The notes: a model not told the origin generated them from the sequence alone. Counted from the first letter of the stretch, positions 25,208 to 34,781 are shown. The stretch is 64,000 nt of DNA from RUG12461 sp045661345 (GCA_045661345.1 JAZRFM010000027.1:146890-210889), one strand, 5' to 3'. Made by a program: numbers and translations.

Positions 25208-26611
25208 TTAAAAACGAAAGTAAATGAACGGGTTATAGGTGTTGGCGGCAAGACTCAGGATCGAGAGGAAGAACACACCTCCGCAGAAAACCATGTCAAG
25301 CCAGCCGTAGCGGATGTATTTGAAGGTCTTCTGGAAAAACCGCTGAAACAAAAGCTGCACCGGTCCCATCAGAAGAATCCCGACGATCATCGCGATCACC
25401 ATCCGGTGGGTGATGAGCTCCCAGATGGAATAGGCACTCAGGGTGTACAGCCAGGGCGTGAACAGTCGTTTCAGGATCTCAAAGGTGACCTCCACATTGA
25501 CAACGCGAAACAGGATCCACCCGATCATGACCGCCAGACTCGTGTAGATCCAGCCCAGGGGCGGACATTTTCGCAGCACCTTTCCCCAGCCGATCCGCTC
25601 GATCACCTGCAGGAGCCCGTGCCACAGACCCCAGACGATGAAGGCTGCATCCGCACCGTGCCACAGGCCCGTCACCGCAAAAACGATGAGAAGGTTCACG
25701 TAGGTACGCCCCTGCCCTTTACGGTTGCCGCCCAGGGGGATGTACACGTATTCGCGGAACCAGGCGCCGAGGGAAATATGCCAGCGCCTCCAGAATTCCT
25801 GGATGGAGGTGGACACATAGGGGTAGCGGAAGTTTTCCGTAATGCTGAAGCCGAACATCTTGGAAAGACCGATGGCCATATCGGAATAGCCGGAAAAATC
25901 GTAGTAGATCTGCAGCATGTAGCCGATGGCCGCAACCCACGCCATTTTGCCGGTGATATACATGGTCTGCAGACCGTAGATCTGATCAACACCGAAGGCG
26001 ATGGTGTTTGCAATGAGCACCTTTTTTCCGAGACCGTAAATAAACCGCCTGATCCCGAGGGCCGTCTTTTCCGGCGTCATCGTGCGGTCATGGATCTGGG
26101 AGCGGATGTCCTTATATTTCACGATGGGTCCCGCGATGAGCTGCGGGAAAAAGGAAATGTAAAGGGCGACATTCAGGATGTTTTTTTCCTCCGGATACTC
26201 GCCACGATAATAATCGAACACATAGCTCATGGCCTGGAAGGTGAAGAAGGAAATACCGATGGGGAGGGCGATCTCCGCCGGTGCAAACACCTCATGGTTG
26301 GCGATGCGGTTGATGATGTTGATGATGAAATCCGTGTATTTGTATATGCCAAGCATGCCGACGTTGAAAACCACCGTCAGCACAAGAAGCAGTTTTTTGA
26401 TACGGGGGAAACGCGCCATCAAAAGCACGATCAGCCAGTTGACAAAAATCGCAAGGAGCATCAGCACAATGTAGCGCGGCTCGCCCCATGCGTAAAAAAC
26501 CAGACTTGCGACCAGAAGCAGCAGATTCTGCCCGCCTTTTTTGATGATTCTGGATAGGATCAGCACAATCGGCAGAAATACCCAGAGAAAGAACATTGAT
26601 GAGAATAACAT
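25208..26611 (-). CDS. MBOAT O-acyltransferase (AlgI/DltB family)
   Basis: 467 residues, multi-pass membrane protein. It carries the MBOAT signature FWRRWHISLGAWFREYVYIP and the catalytic-type His in VTGLWHGADAAF, so it should pass acyl groups across the membrane to an exported acceptor. The AlgX-like protein downstream is the expected partner. The ATG at 26609-26611 is preferred because AAGGATAG precedes it and it gives the family N-terminus MLFSSMFFLWVFLPIV; an upstream in-frame start would overlap the preceding gene. Paralogous MBOATs occur at 44974-46371 and 56857-58281. Confidence 0.93.
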   Translation of the reverse strand: MLFSSMFFLWVFLPIVLILSRIIKKGGQNLLLLVASLVFYAWGEPRYIVLMLLAIFVNWLIVLLMARFPRIKKLLLVLTVVFNVGMLGIYKYTDFIINIINRIANHEVFAPAEIALPIGISFFTFQAMSYVFDYYRGEYPEEKNILNVALYISFFPQLIAGPIVKYKDIRSQIHDRTMTPEKTALGIRRFIYGLGKKVLIANTIAFGVDQIYGLQTMYITGKMAWVAAIGYMLQIYYDFSGYSDMAIGLSKMFGFSITENFRYPYVSTSIQEFWRRWHISLGAWFREYVYIPLGGNRKGQGRTYVNLLIVFAVTGLWHGADAAFIVWGLWHGLLQVIERIGWGKVLRKCPPLGWIYTSLAVMIGWILFRVVNVEVTFEILKRLFTPWLYTLSAYSIWELITHRMVIAMIVGILLMGPVQLLFQRFFQKTFKYIRYGWLDMVFCGGVFFLSILSLAANTYNPFIYFRF

Positions 26612-26622
26612 AGCTATCCTTA

Positions 26623-27522
26623 TTAAAGCATCTTGTTGCAGAGATAAAGGAACCGCACCACGATCTGATCCAGGGGCTTCTGCCGGTAGATTTCCCGGTT
26701 GAAGACCAGTTTCCAACGGGCGCCGATACTGTGTTCCGAGGAAAGGAGGAGGTCAACCAGCGCATCCTTTTCCGGAACCCCGCAAAACCGCGCCTGAAAA
26801 TCCTTTAACTGCGCGCCGAGACAGCCTCTGGTTTTCTTCAGAAACTCCCACTTGTTTTTGATCATCTGAATCGCCGAGCGGCTGCTGCCGAGCTCGTTGT
26901 CCGCGTGCTGACGGTACAGGATGTACGCGTTTTTGTCGAAGATCATGGTCCCGAGATAGGTCGCCACCAGATAGCACCACCAGTCATGCCAGATCGCATG
27001 TGGCGGAATTCCTTTTCCCACGACGACGTCCCGCAGCTCCCGGTTCATGAGCACCGTACAGCCGGTGCACATACTCTCGATCACGGCGTTTCCGAATCCC
27101 GGTACCGGCTCCGGCACGGTCTCTCCGGGCAGCTCCTTCAGATCATCATCCACCAGCTTCTGGTTGCTGCAGTAAAGCGCCGGTCCGGTGCAGGGAGCCA
27201 GCTTTTCCGCCGCGCGTTCCACCTTCTCCGGAAGCCAGAAATCATCCTGATCGGAAAACCCGATGTAGTCCGCATCGCTGTATGTCAGGAGCTTTAAAAA
27301 GCTTTGTACGAGACCGATGTTTTCCTCCCGGTACACCTTTACATTCGGATGTGCCTTTTCATACTCTGTAAGAATGGACAGGGTCTGATCGGAGGAACCG
27401 TCGTCCCGCACCAGGATCTCCAGATTTTCCCAGGTCTGGGCAAGTATGCTGTCCAGCTGGGTGCGGATATATTTTTCACCATTGTAGGCAGATAACAGGA
27501 TCTGCACTTTTTTCTGTGTCAT
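26623..27522 (-). CDS. Family 2 glycosyltransferase
   Basis: 299 residues. GT2 core: KVQILLSAYNGEKYI, VRDDGSSDQT and the metal-binding GFSDQDDFWLPEKVE. Resembles rhamnosyltransferases of the RfbF/WbbL-like kind, a comparison by motif only. The C-terminal region has a few hydrophobic segments but no clear membrane helix. It follows the carbamate kinase gene by 6 bp and precedes the MBOAT gene by 11 bp. Confidence 0.9.
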   Translation of the reverse strand: MTQKKVQILLSAYNGEKYIRTQLDSILAQTWENLEILVRDDGSSDQTLSILTEYEKAHPNVKVYREENIGLVQSFLKLLTYSDADYIGFSDQDDFWLPEKVERAAEKLAPCTGPALYCSNQKLVDDDLKELPGETVPEPVPGFGNAVIESMCTGCTVLMNRELRDVVVGKGIPPHAIWHDWWCYLVATYLGTMIFDKNAYILYRQHADNELGSSRSAIQMIKNKWEFLKKTRGCLGAQLKDFQARFCGVPEKDALVDLLLSSEHSIGARWKLVFNREIYRQKPLDQIVVRFLYLCNKML

Positions 27523-27528
27523 AAATAC

Positions 27529-28458
27529 CTACTTTATGATCGTCGTCCCGGTCTGTCCCCGCAGCGCTTCCACCGCGTGCGCAGGATCTGTGATCATGAC
27601 CTTCCGGACGGCAGAATCCCCGATAAACTGGATGCCAGCCTCGATCTTCGGTGCCATGGTGCCCTCGCCGAACTCCCCTGCCGCAAGATATTTCGCAGCT
27701 TCTGCTGTGGTCATCTGCTCAATCGGGGCCTCCTGCTCCGTCTCAAAGCCCGTGCAGACTTTTTCCACGCCGGTCAAGATCAAAAAGAGATCCGCCTCCA
27801 GAAGCTCTGCGAGCTTCCCGGCCGCCAGATCCTTCTCGATCACGGCACTGGCACCCCGTAAGCGGTCTCCCTGCATCAGAACGGGAATCCCCCCGCCGCC
27901 GCAGGCGATCACAATCTGATCCGCGTCCACCAGGGTCCGGATCGCATCCAGCTCCACAATATCAATGGGCTTCGGCGCGGCCACGATCCGGCGGTAGCCG
28001 CCCTCCACCTCCGTTACGCTGTTTCCCTTTTTTTCCTCTGTCTCGGCCTCTTCCGCCGTCATGATGCGGCCGATGATCTTGGTGGGATGATAAAAGGCTT
28101 CGTCATAAGGATCCACGCACACCTGTGTCAGGATCGTGGAAACCGTCCGGTAGATCCCCCGGGAAAGGAGGGCCTCGCGAAGGGCGTTCTGCAGGTCATA
28201 GCCGATATAGCCCTGACTCATGGCAGAGCATACGGACATGGGAGCCATGGTATATTCCGGATAACTCCGCCCGAATTCATTCATCGCCGCATGGATCATA
28301 CCCACCTGGGGGCCGTTGCTGTGGGTCACCACGATCCTCAGATCATCCGACACCAGCGCCGCCAGTGCTTTTGCGGTTCGTTTCACGGCTTCCTGCTGCT
28401 GCGGAAGCGTTCTGCCGAGGGCTTCATGTCCGAGAGCCACCACAATCTTTTTTTTCAT
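27529..28458 (-). CDS. arcC: Carbamate kinase family protein
   Basis: 309 residues, normal length for a carbamate kinase, which makes ATP from carbamoyl phosphate and ADP (or the reverse). Amino acid kinase fold motifs are visible: THSNGPQVG (45-53), HPTKIIG (124-130, candidate catalytic Lys127), and CGGGGIPV (186-193). The N-terminal loop reads ALGHEALG (8-15) rather than the canonical ALGGNAL, and the usual THGNGPQ reads THSNGPQ, a variant I have seen in clostridial proteins. No arginine deiminase or ornithine carbamoyltransferase gene is nearby, so its job here is unclear. Confidence 0.88.
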   Translation of the reverse strand: MKKKIVVALGHEALGRTLPQQQEAVKRTAKALAALVSDDLRIVVTHSNGPQVGMIHAAMNEFGRSYPEYTMAPMSVCSAMSQGYIGYDLQNALREALLSRGIYRTVSTILTQVCVDPYDEAFYHPTKIIGRIMTAEEAETEEKKGNSVTEVEGGYRRIVAAPKPIDIVELDAIRTLVDADQIVIACGGGGIPVLMQGDRLRGASAVIEKDLAAGKLAELLEADLFLILTGVEKVCTGFETEQEAPIEQMTTAEAAKYLAAGEFGEGTMAPKIEAGIQFIGDSAVRKVMITDPAHAVEALRGQTGTTIIK

Positions 28459-28504
28459 GTACGTACCCTTTTTGTGAAACTATGTTTCCCTTTACTGCGG
28501 TTCC

Positions 28505-29515
28505 CTAATTTGCCGGCTGCGCGGCATTCTGATCCTGGGTCTGTCCCTGTCCGTCTGCCGGCTCCACAGATACAGCCGTGGCACCCGCCGTATCATCCCA
28601 GTAGTTCAGGGCCGCATAGACCTTATCCGCCATGTACTGATGGCCGGAGTCACCCGGATGCTTTGCGGCACCGGCATGTTCCACCGTATGCTGCTGCCCG
28701 TCGTCTCCGTAGACCACCGTACCGAGACCGCACTGGTAGGCCGGGTTGTCGCGGATCTCGGACATGTCCACGTAGGGCACGCCGGCTGTCACGCAGGCCG
28801 CCATCTTCAGCTCATCCCTCGGCGGAAAGTTCCAGACATCCCCCAGCACCATGACATGCGCATTGGGGGCACGCTGCTGGATATAACGGATCAGCTCGAT
28901 ATAGTCGTTTTCAAAGGTGGTCATATCGTAGCAGTCCTCGCCAAGCTGGATCGTGACAAGGTTTAAGGTATCATCCAGATAATTATCCAGCAGGGTCAGG
29001 GTCTGTGCCCGGTCATAGCTTTGGGTCTCCCAGGTGGAAATATTGAGAATCTGCATGGTGACCGGTCCGAAATAATTGGCAAGCTTTCCGGCTACGAGAT
29101 GGGGATAGTCCTTCTCCGCCTTGGTGGCGGCCATCCCCCAGGTGCCCCACCAGTAATCGCAGACGGTATGCTTCGTGATACTGTTGCCAAGGGCGAGATA
29201 ATTGAAGGTATCGGGGTCATACATCCCTTTATAGCCATCCGTTTCTGTTTCCGTTTCTGCCTCCGTCGTCTCCGTCGAAGCCGTCACCACTTCTCCTGTG
29301 GGACTGTCCCCCGGTTTTTCCAGGGAGGACCGGGACATCGACGCCAGCTTCTCGTTCAGGCCCTCCACCTCTGTGGTCAGTGCCGTGATCTGCTGCGCCA
29401 GCTGATTCTGACGGTTTATGCTGATCAGAAACAGCGCCCCCATGATCACAGCCAGTGCGACGATGGATGCCATGAGAACGGCAAGAAAGGCAACTACCCG
29501 TTTTCTGTTTTTCAT
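28505..29515 (-). CDS. SGNH/GDSL hydrolase-like membrane-anchored protein
   Basis: 336 residues: membrane anchor (about 7-31), a Thr/Glu-rich linker (65-95), then an SGNH domain with ALGNSITKH (Ser112) and block V KHPGDSGHQYMA. Shares the DYWWGTWGMAA signature with the 19332-20186 protein, so the two form a small paralogous family. Probably an extracytoplasmic esterase or acetyltransferase on surface glycan. It ends with a Gln/Ala/Asn-rich tail. It sits between the carbamate kinase and HtrA genes. Confidence 0.83.
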   Translation of the reverse strand: MKNRKRVVAFLAVLMASIVALAVIMGALFLISINRQNQLAQQITALTTEVEGLNEKLASMSRSSLEKPGDSPTGEVVTASTETTEAETETETDGYKGMYDPDTFNYLALGNSITKHTVCDYWWGTWGMAATKAEKDYPHLVAGKLANYFGPVTMQILNISTWETQSYDRAQTLTLLDNYLDDTLNLVTIQLGEDCYDMTTFENDYIELIRYIQQRAPNAHVMVLGDVWNFPPRDELKMAACVTAGVPYVDMSEIRDNPAYQCGLGTVVYGDDGQQHTVEHAGAAKHPGDSGHQYMADKVYAALNYWDDTAGATAVSVEPADGQGQTQDQNAAQPAN

Positions 29516-29544
29516 ACTGCTTCCTCTTCTTTCTTTTCCGGCAC

Positions 29545-30816
29545 TCAGTCATTTCTGCTTCCGAAGGTCACTTCGGCAGAGTGCTCGATATATTTCCCGT
29601 TATCCGCGCGCATAAAGGTAATCACGGCGGTGTCTCCGGCCGCATAATAGCTCATGGTGCGGGATAAATTCTCCTGGGTTGTGATATCGTTGTCATCAAT
29701 GGCGATCATGATGTCTCCGGTTTGCAGACCCGCCTGATCCGCGGCGGAGCCCTCCACCACCTGCGCGAGGTAGATCCCAAGCGGCATCTGATAACGCTCG
29801 GCATCCTCCGTGGATACTTCGATCCCCTGAATCCCGAGAAACGCCGCCCGCTCCGCCGGCACGATTTCATGGGCTATGATCTGCCGGATCACAGGCATCG
29901 CCGTCGCCATGGGGATCGCATAGCCGATTCCCTCCACATCGGTGCTCATATATTTGATCTCGTTGATTCCCACCACTTCGCCCCGTTCGTTCAAAAGGGC
30001 GCCGCCGGAATTGCCCGGGTTGATGGCTGCATCTGTCTGGATGCAATGATTCATGATGGAAATGCCGGTCTGGCTGTCGGTCGCCGTCACTTCGCGATCC
30101 AGCGCGCTGATCACGCCCTTGGTGATGGACTGTCCGTAACCGAGGGCATTGCCGATGGCGATGGCGGGATCTCCCACACGGAGCGCCGTGCTGTCCCCGA
30201 TGGAGGCGACCCTGATGGTCTGCAGGGTTTCGGGATCAATCTCAGACAGGGGCACTTCCACCACCGCAAGATCCCGGGAGGTGTCAGACCCGCGCAGGTT
30301 TCCCTCCGCATCCGTCTCATCCACAAACTGCACCACCAGTGTGTCCGCACCCTCCGCCACATGGGCATTTGTCACGATATAGAGATTCTCTTCATCCTGT
30401 TCCACGATAATGCCGGAACCGGCACTCTTGCTGTCATAGGTGCCTCGCTCGCCCCAGATGGTACTGTATTCCACCGTGCTCATGGTCGTGATCGCCACAA
30501 TGGCGGGCATGACCTCTTCGACAAGATCCGCGTCGCTCTTTCCGAGCGAGCCGACCGCTGCCACCGGTGTCTCCGGAACGGCTGCAGCAGGATTTTCCTC
30601 CTCCCGGTTCCCCTCTGTCTGAGGCTGCTCTCCGGTTTCCCCCGGCTCCGCTGTTTCCAGGTCTTCTAAAGCCCCGGTCTCATGAATCACAAAGGGTGTG
30701 ATATCAAACTGTTCCCCCAGAAAATAGGTCACACCGCCAAAGGTGCAAGCCGCCACGATCCCGAATACCAGGGCGATGGCAAAGGTTTTCAGCAAGGTCT
30801 TTCCAAACTTTTTCAT
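29545..30816 (-). CDS. HtrA/DegP-like serine protease with PDZ domain
   Basis: 423 residues. One N-terminal membrane helix (about 10-33), an acidic linker, then a trypsin-like protease domain with catalytic triad His152 (TNAHVAEG), Asp182 (SRDLAVV) and Ser270 (NPGNSGGA). A single C-terminal PDZ domain (about 320-410) contains AGLQTGDIMIAIDD. It is an extracytoplasmic protein-quality-control protease by family. Its ATG overlaps the glmS stop by 4 bp, suggesting translational coupling. Confidence 0.95.
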   Translation of the reverse strand: MKKFGKTLLKTFAIALVFGIVAACTFGGVTYFLGEQFDITPFVIHETGALEDLETAEPGETGEQPQTEGNREEENPAAAVPETPVAAVGSLGKSDADLVEEVMPAIVAITTMSTVEYSTIWGERGTYDSKSAGSGIIVEQDEENLYIVTNAHVAEGADTLVVQFVDETDAEGNLRGSDTSRDLAVVEVPLSEIDPETLQTIRVASIGDSTALRVGDPAIAIGNALGYGQSITKGVISALDREVTATDSQTGISIMNHCIQTDAAINPGNSGGALLNERGEVVGINEIKYMSTDVEGIGYAIPMATAMPVIRQIIAHEIVPAERAAFLGIQGIEVSTEDAERYQMPLGIYLAQVVEGSAADQAGLQTGDIMIAIDDNDITTQENLSRTMSYYAAGDTAVITFMRADNGKYIEHSAEVTFGSRND

Positions 30817-32645
30817 TCCACAGTTACCGATTTTGCGAGATTCCGCGGTTTATCCACGTCGCATCCTTTTCCGACAGACACATAGTAAGCAAACAGCTGC
30901 AAGGGCACAATCGCGAGAGAATCCGCAAAATACGGATTCGTCTGCGGAATATAAATCACATAATCCGCTGCCTTTTCAATCTCGGTATTCCCTTCATTGG
31001 TCACGGCAAGCACAAAGGCCCCCCGTGTCTTGACCTCCACCATGTTGCTCAGGGTTTTCTTAAAAAGCCTGTCCTGGGTCGCAATAGCCGCCACCAGAGT
31101 CCCGTCCTCAATCAGGGAGATCGTGCCGTGCTTCAATTCCCCGGCCGCGTAGGCCTCCGAATGAATGTAGGAGATCTCTTTCAGCTTCAGGGAGCCCTCC
31201 ATGGCAATGGCATAGTCAATGCCGCGTCCGATGAAAAAGATTTCCCTGGCCGCCACATAACGGTTCGCAAATTTCTGGATCCGCTCCTTATTGTTGAGAA
31301 GCAGCTCGATCTGATCCGGCAGACGCTTCAGGTCACGGATCATCCCGTTAATCTCTTCCTTTGTGACCGTCCCTCTGACCTCCGCGAATTTCATCGCCAG
31401 GAGGTAAAGTGCGATCAGCTGTGCGCTGTAAGCCTTTGTCGTCGCCACGGCGATCTCCGGACCCGCCCAGGTATACATGACTTTGTCCGCCTCCCTTGCG
31501 ATGGAGCTGCCGACCACGTTCACGATGCCAAGGGTCATGATCCCTCTTTCCTTTGCTTCCCTGAGGGCCGCCAGCGAATCCATGGTCTCCCCGGACTGGC
31601 TGATAATAATCACCAGATCATTTTGATTCAGCAGGGGATCCCGATACCGAAACTCCGATGCCAGATCCACCTCCACCGGGATCCTTGCCATTCCCTCGAT
31701 CACGTATTTTCCGGTCACGCCGGTATGATAAGCGGAGCCGCAGGCCACGATGTGCACACGCTCCACCGCCCTGATTTCCTCCTCCGTCATGCCGAGCTCT
31801 TCGATGATGATCTCCCCGTCCTTCACTCGAGGCGTCAGGGTATCCCGCACGGTCTTCGGCTGCTCATACATCTCCTTCAGCATGAAATGCTCATAGCCGC
31901 CTTTTTCCGCCGCACTCTCATCCCAGTCAATGTAGCGGGACTCCTTCTCCACCGGATCCCCGTCCACGTTATAAAAATCGATCTTCTCTCCGGTCAGTAC
32001 CGCGATCTCGCCGTTTTCGATAAAATACACATCCCGGGTATACTTCAGCACAGCCGGTACATCGGAGGCAATGAGGTTCCCGTCCTTTCCCTTTCCAACG
32101 ATGAGCGGTGAGTCATTACGCGCCGCATAAACACAGTCCGGCTGATCCGCAAAAATGATCCCCAGGGCATAAGCGCCCTCCACACGGTGAATGACCTTGA
32201 CGATAGCCGTCAGGGGATCCTGATACTTTTTGTAATAATAGTCCAGATAATGTGCGACAACCTCGGTATCCGTCTCGGAGCAGAACCGGTACCCTTTTTC
32301 CGTCAGGGTAGTGCGCAGCTTCAGGTAGTTTTCAATAATGCCGTTATGCACCACGGCAATGGTACGATCCGTATTAAAATGCGGATGGGCGTTACTGTCG
32401 CTCGGTTCTCCGTGGGTCGCCCACCGGGTATGACCGATTCCGATGGTCCCCGGCATCGTCCCGCCGTCATGTGTCAGCTCGGACAGCACTTTCAGGCGGC
32501 CCGTGGCTTTCTCAATCCTGATTTCCGTCCCGTCGTAAACCGCCATGCCGGCAGAATCATACCCCCGGTATTCCAGCTTGGAAAGTCCGTCCAGAAGGAT
32601 CGGTGCTGCCTGACTTTTTCCTACATAACCTACAATCCCACACAT
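30813..32645 (-). CDS. glmS: Glutamine-fructose-6-phosphate aminotransferase
   Basis: Makes glucosamine-6-phosphate from fructose-6-phosphate and glutamine, the first committed step to UDP-GlcNAc for peptidoglycan and surface glycan. 610 residues, full length. N-terminal glutaminase with Cys2 (MCGIVG) and GHTRWATHGEPSDSNAHPH; two SIS domains with SQSGETMDS and the C-terminal DKPRNLAKSVTVE. ATG at 32643-32645 follows AAAGGATAATC. No glmS ribozyme is visible in the short upstream gap. Confidence 0.97.
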   Translation of the reverse strand: MCGIVGYVGKSQAAPILLDGLSKLEYRGYDSAGMAVYDGTEIRIEKATGRLKVLSELTHDGGTMPGTIGIGHTRWATHGEPSDSNAHPHFNTDRTIAVVHNGIIENYLKLRTTLTEKGYRFCSETDTEVVAHYLDYYYKKYQDPLTAIVKVIHRVEGAYALGIIFADQPDCVYAARNDSPLIVGKGKDGNLIASDVPAVLKYTRDVYFIENGEIAVLTGEKIDFYNVDGDPVEKESRYIDWDESAAEKGGYEHFMLKEMYEQPKTVRDTLTPRVKDGEIIIEELGMTEEEIRAVERVHIVACGSAYHTGVTGKYVIEGMARIPVEVDLASEFRYRDPLLNQNDLVIIISQSGETMDSLAALREAKERGIMTLGIVNVVGSSIAREADKVMYTWAGPEIAVATTKAYSAQLIALYLLAMKFAEVRGTVTKEEINGMIRDLKRLPDQIELLLNNKERIQKFANRYVAAREIFFIGRGIDYAIAMEGSLKLKEISYIHSEAYAAGELKHGTISLIEDGTLVAAIATQDRLFKKTLSNMVEVKTRGAFVLAVTNEGNTEIEKAADYVIYIPQTNPYFADSLAIVPLQLFAYYVSVGKGCDVDKPRNLAKSVTVE

Positions 32646-32668
32646 ATGATTATCCTTTCATGGTAAAG

Positions 32669-32700
32669 GAAACACTGACCCCCTCCGGAATCAGTGTTTC
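32669..32700 (-). terminator. Hairpin between the LCP gene and glmS
   Basis: Perfect 10-bp inverted repeat GAAACACTGA / TCAGTGTTTC with a 12-base loop. The following T-tract is weak (CTTTACC), so partial termination or processing is as likely as full termination. Confidence 0.5.
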
Positions 32701-32718
32701 TGCATTCACACACCCAAC

Positions 32719-34125
32719 TTACTCTGCGGCAGGCTCCGCTGCCGGATCTGCTGCGGCTGCATCCGCGCCGGGAACCACGCTGCCGTACAACCGGTCATCC
32801 GCATCATCTCTCGTATACCCCGACTTATTCGTGATCTCTTTGGAGATCGACACCACCGTATCCGTCGGCTCATAGGCCGTATCCTGATACAGGAATTCAT
32901 GCAGATGCTTCACATTATCCACCAGATCACAGGGGATCACGCAGCTTCCCGACTTCCCGACGCTCTTGGTATTCTTATAGAACGGGAATCCTGCCGAATC
33001 CACCAGCTCATAGCTCGAAAACTGTGATGCCATGGTCAAAAGCTGCATATTGCTATAGCTCGTCGCAATCTCCCCGAAAACGGTATTGATAATCTTCACC
33101 AGCGTCTCCGGATCCGATTCCTTCGCCTTTGCAATGATCTGGCTGATCACTTCCCGCTGGCGCTCCGAACGACGGTAATCATCTCCCGACGTATATCTGA
33201 CACGGCAATAAGCCACCGCCGTCACACCCGAGCAGTTCTGTGTGCCCGCAACCAGATTATAATCCGGTTTCTGCTTGGCAGCCTCCGCCACGGTCTCCAG
33301 GTAGTTTTCCGACTGCTCATAGATCGGATTCCCGGCTTCATCCACGCCGACCCGGTGGGTACCGCACATGGCCTCCAGCTCTTCCTGTGTGATCGTCAGC
33401 GTAATACCGTTCAGCAGATCGATAATATCCACCATGGCATTGAAATCCACCGTAATATAATCGGTGATATCCAGATCCAGGTTATTATCCAGCATGGAGA
33501 TCGCCTGCTGCGGACCTCCCTCCTGATAAGCCGCGTTACACTTCGTATAAACACCGTCCCCGATATTCAGATACGTATCACGATACACCGAGCACAGCCG
33601 CACTTCTTTCGTGTCATTATTGATACAGGCCACAATAATCGTATCGGTCCTACCATTGCTGAAATTCCCGGCATCGTGATTATCAATGCCAAACAGTGCT
33701 ATCGTCGTATACCCGTCCAGCAGCTCCTTCGTCTCGGAATCCAGCTCATTAATATCCAGATCCCCGATCTTGATGCTTTCGTGGGTGATCTTACCGAATC
33801 CGATCTTGGTATATGCCACCAGAACCAGCAACAGGAGCGAAAGCACAATCATCTCAACCACGAAGATCGCTATCTTTTTCCTGCGCTTCTTCTGCGGCGT
33901 CTTCTTCCTGCCGGATGGTCTCTGCCCCTGCGGTCTTACCTGCTCCGGCCTTCTCGGCTGACCGTTTCTGCTTTGCGGATTTCCCCCGCGATGCTGGGGG
34001 TTGCCGGATGGTCTGCCATGATACTGCGCCGAACTGCTGTGTCTTTGCCCATTCGACGTTCTATTCGAACCGTTCTGTGGATGCCCTCCCCTGGGGGGCG
34101 TCTTCCGCGGTGGTTGATTTGCCAT
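32719..34125 (-). CDS. LytR-CpsA-Psr (LCP) family glycan ligase
   Basis: 468 residues. A basic, Pro/Gly/Gln/Arg-rich cytoplasmic tail (1-83, NPQHRGGNPQSRNGQPRRP) precedes one membrane helix (about 84-106) and an extracytoplasmic LCP domain (about 140-345) with FGIDNHD, RTDTIIVACINND, VYRDTYLNI and TGYCRVRY-like VAYCRVRYTSGDDYRRSERQ. LCP enzymes attach wall teichoic acid or capsule to peptidoglycan, so this protein probably anchors the glycan made by the adjacent clusters. The tail end is Ala/Pro/Asp-rich. A modular repeat begins about 20 bp before the ATG. Confidence 0.93.
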   Translation of the reverse strand: MANQPPRKTPPRGGHPQNGSNRTSNGQRHSSSAQYHGRPSGNPQHRGGNPQSRNGQPRRPEQVRPQGQRPSGRKKTPQKKRRKKIAIFVVEMIVLSLLLLVLVAYTKIGFGKITHESIKIGDLDINELDSETKELLDGYTTIALFGIDNHDAGNFSNGRTDTIIVACINNDTKEVRLCSVYRDTYLNIGDGVYTKCNAAYQEGGPQQAISMLDNNLDLDITDYITVDFNAMVDIIDLLNGITLTITQEELEAMCGTHRVGVDEAGNPIYEQSENYLETVAEAAKQKPDYNLVAGTQNCSGVTAVAYCRVRYTSGDDYRRSERQREVISQIIAKAKESDPETLVKIINTVFGEIATSYSNMQLLTMASQFSSYELVDSAGFPFYKNTKSVGKSGSCVIPCDLVDNVKHLHEFLYQDTAYEPTDTVVSISKEITNKSGYTRDDADDRLYGSVVPGADAAAADPAAEPAAE

Positions 34126-34147
34126 GTTGTTCCTCTTCTATCTACCT

Positions 34148-34757
34148 CTGTAAACGATAGTTTAACTTCCCCTGCCCCAGACGATTGCCCGCCACGTGTC
34201 GCCAGCCCAACGGTCTGCAATGCTCGCTCGATGTGCTTCTAATCAGATTTGCCAAGTTATCGACCGTTCCCGCAACCGCTCGCAACCTGCCATCCATGGC
34301 AGATGCTCGCTCTCGCACACGTCCTGTGTGCTCGTTGCGAGGCATTGAGAAATCTGATAAGAATCACATTCTCGCTCACAAGGCAGACACTTATGTGCTT
34401 GCGACACGCGGCGGGCAATCTGTCTGTGAACGCGTAACAGTGATTCTCCCGCCGTACAACCGTTTCGATCCGGCATGGCAGGTTGCATGAAAATGTAAGC
34501 GAACAGTTCATGAGGGGCTTGGATTCTCTTAGCATTTGCTTCTGTGTCAGTAAGCCTGAGCCATGGAAGGCGAAGGCAGGTTCCTCCACGCCCGGATGGC
34601 GTGTAGGAACCGGTTGCGTACGGTTGAAACCATCTGGCGCAAATGCTTAGAGAAGCCAGGTCCCGAAATGAGTGAGCGTCATTTTCATACAGCCTGACAT
34701 GCCGGGAGGGCACAGGGAGCCCGGCGGGGGTCAGGGGCGTAAACTACCGCTTTAGCG
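34148..34757. repeat. Dispersed modular repeat, copy 2
   Basis: About 610 bp, fills the gap between the LCP gene and a glycosyltransferase gene. The left end (ATAGTTTAAC, 34148 on) and right end (TAAACTACCG, about 34739-34749) form imperfect terminal inverted repeats. Bases 34271-34377 match copy 1 inverted. Bases about 34473-34730 match copy 3 in the same orientation with only around nine differences by eye. Inner hairpin 34579-34611 is GGTTCCT...AGGAACC with ACGCC/GGCGT. A long outer stem pairs 34516-34539 with 34639-34662. Several open frames cross it and I do not believe them. Confidence 0.85.
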
Positions 34758-34781
34758 TGACCATGATACACAAGGTTCATT

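Noticed and set aside
25007..26557. 516-codon plus-strand frame over tandem repeats and MBOAT
   Set aside because: It reads through repeats and the antisense of a clear MBOAT; no domains.
32646..32718. glmS ribozyme upstream of glmS
   Set aside because: The 73-bp gap is too short and lacks the ribozyme core; only a simple hairpin is present.
34243..34713. 156-codon minus-strand frame, similar to 47348-47677
   Set aside because: It lies in the modular repeat. Most differences between the two copies change the amino acid, which argues against selection as protein.
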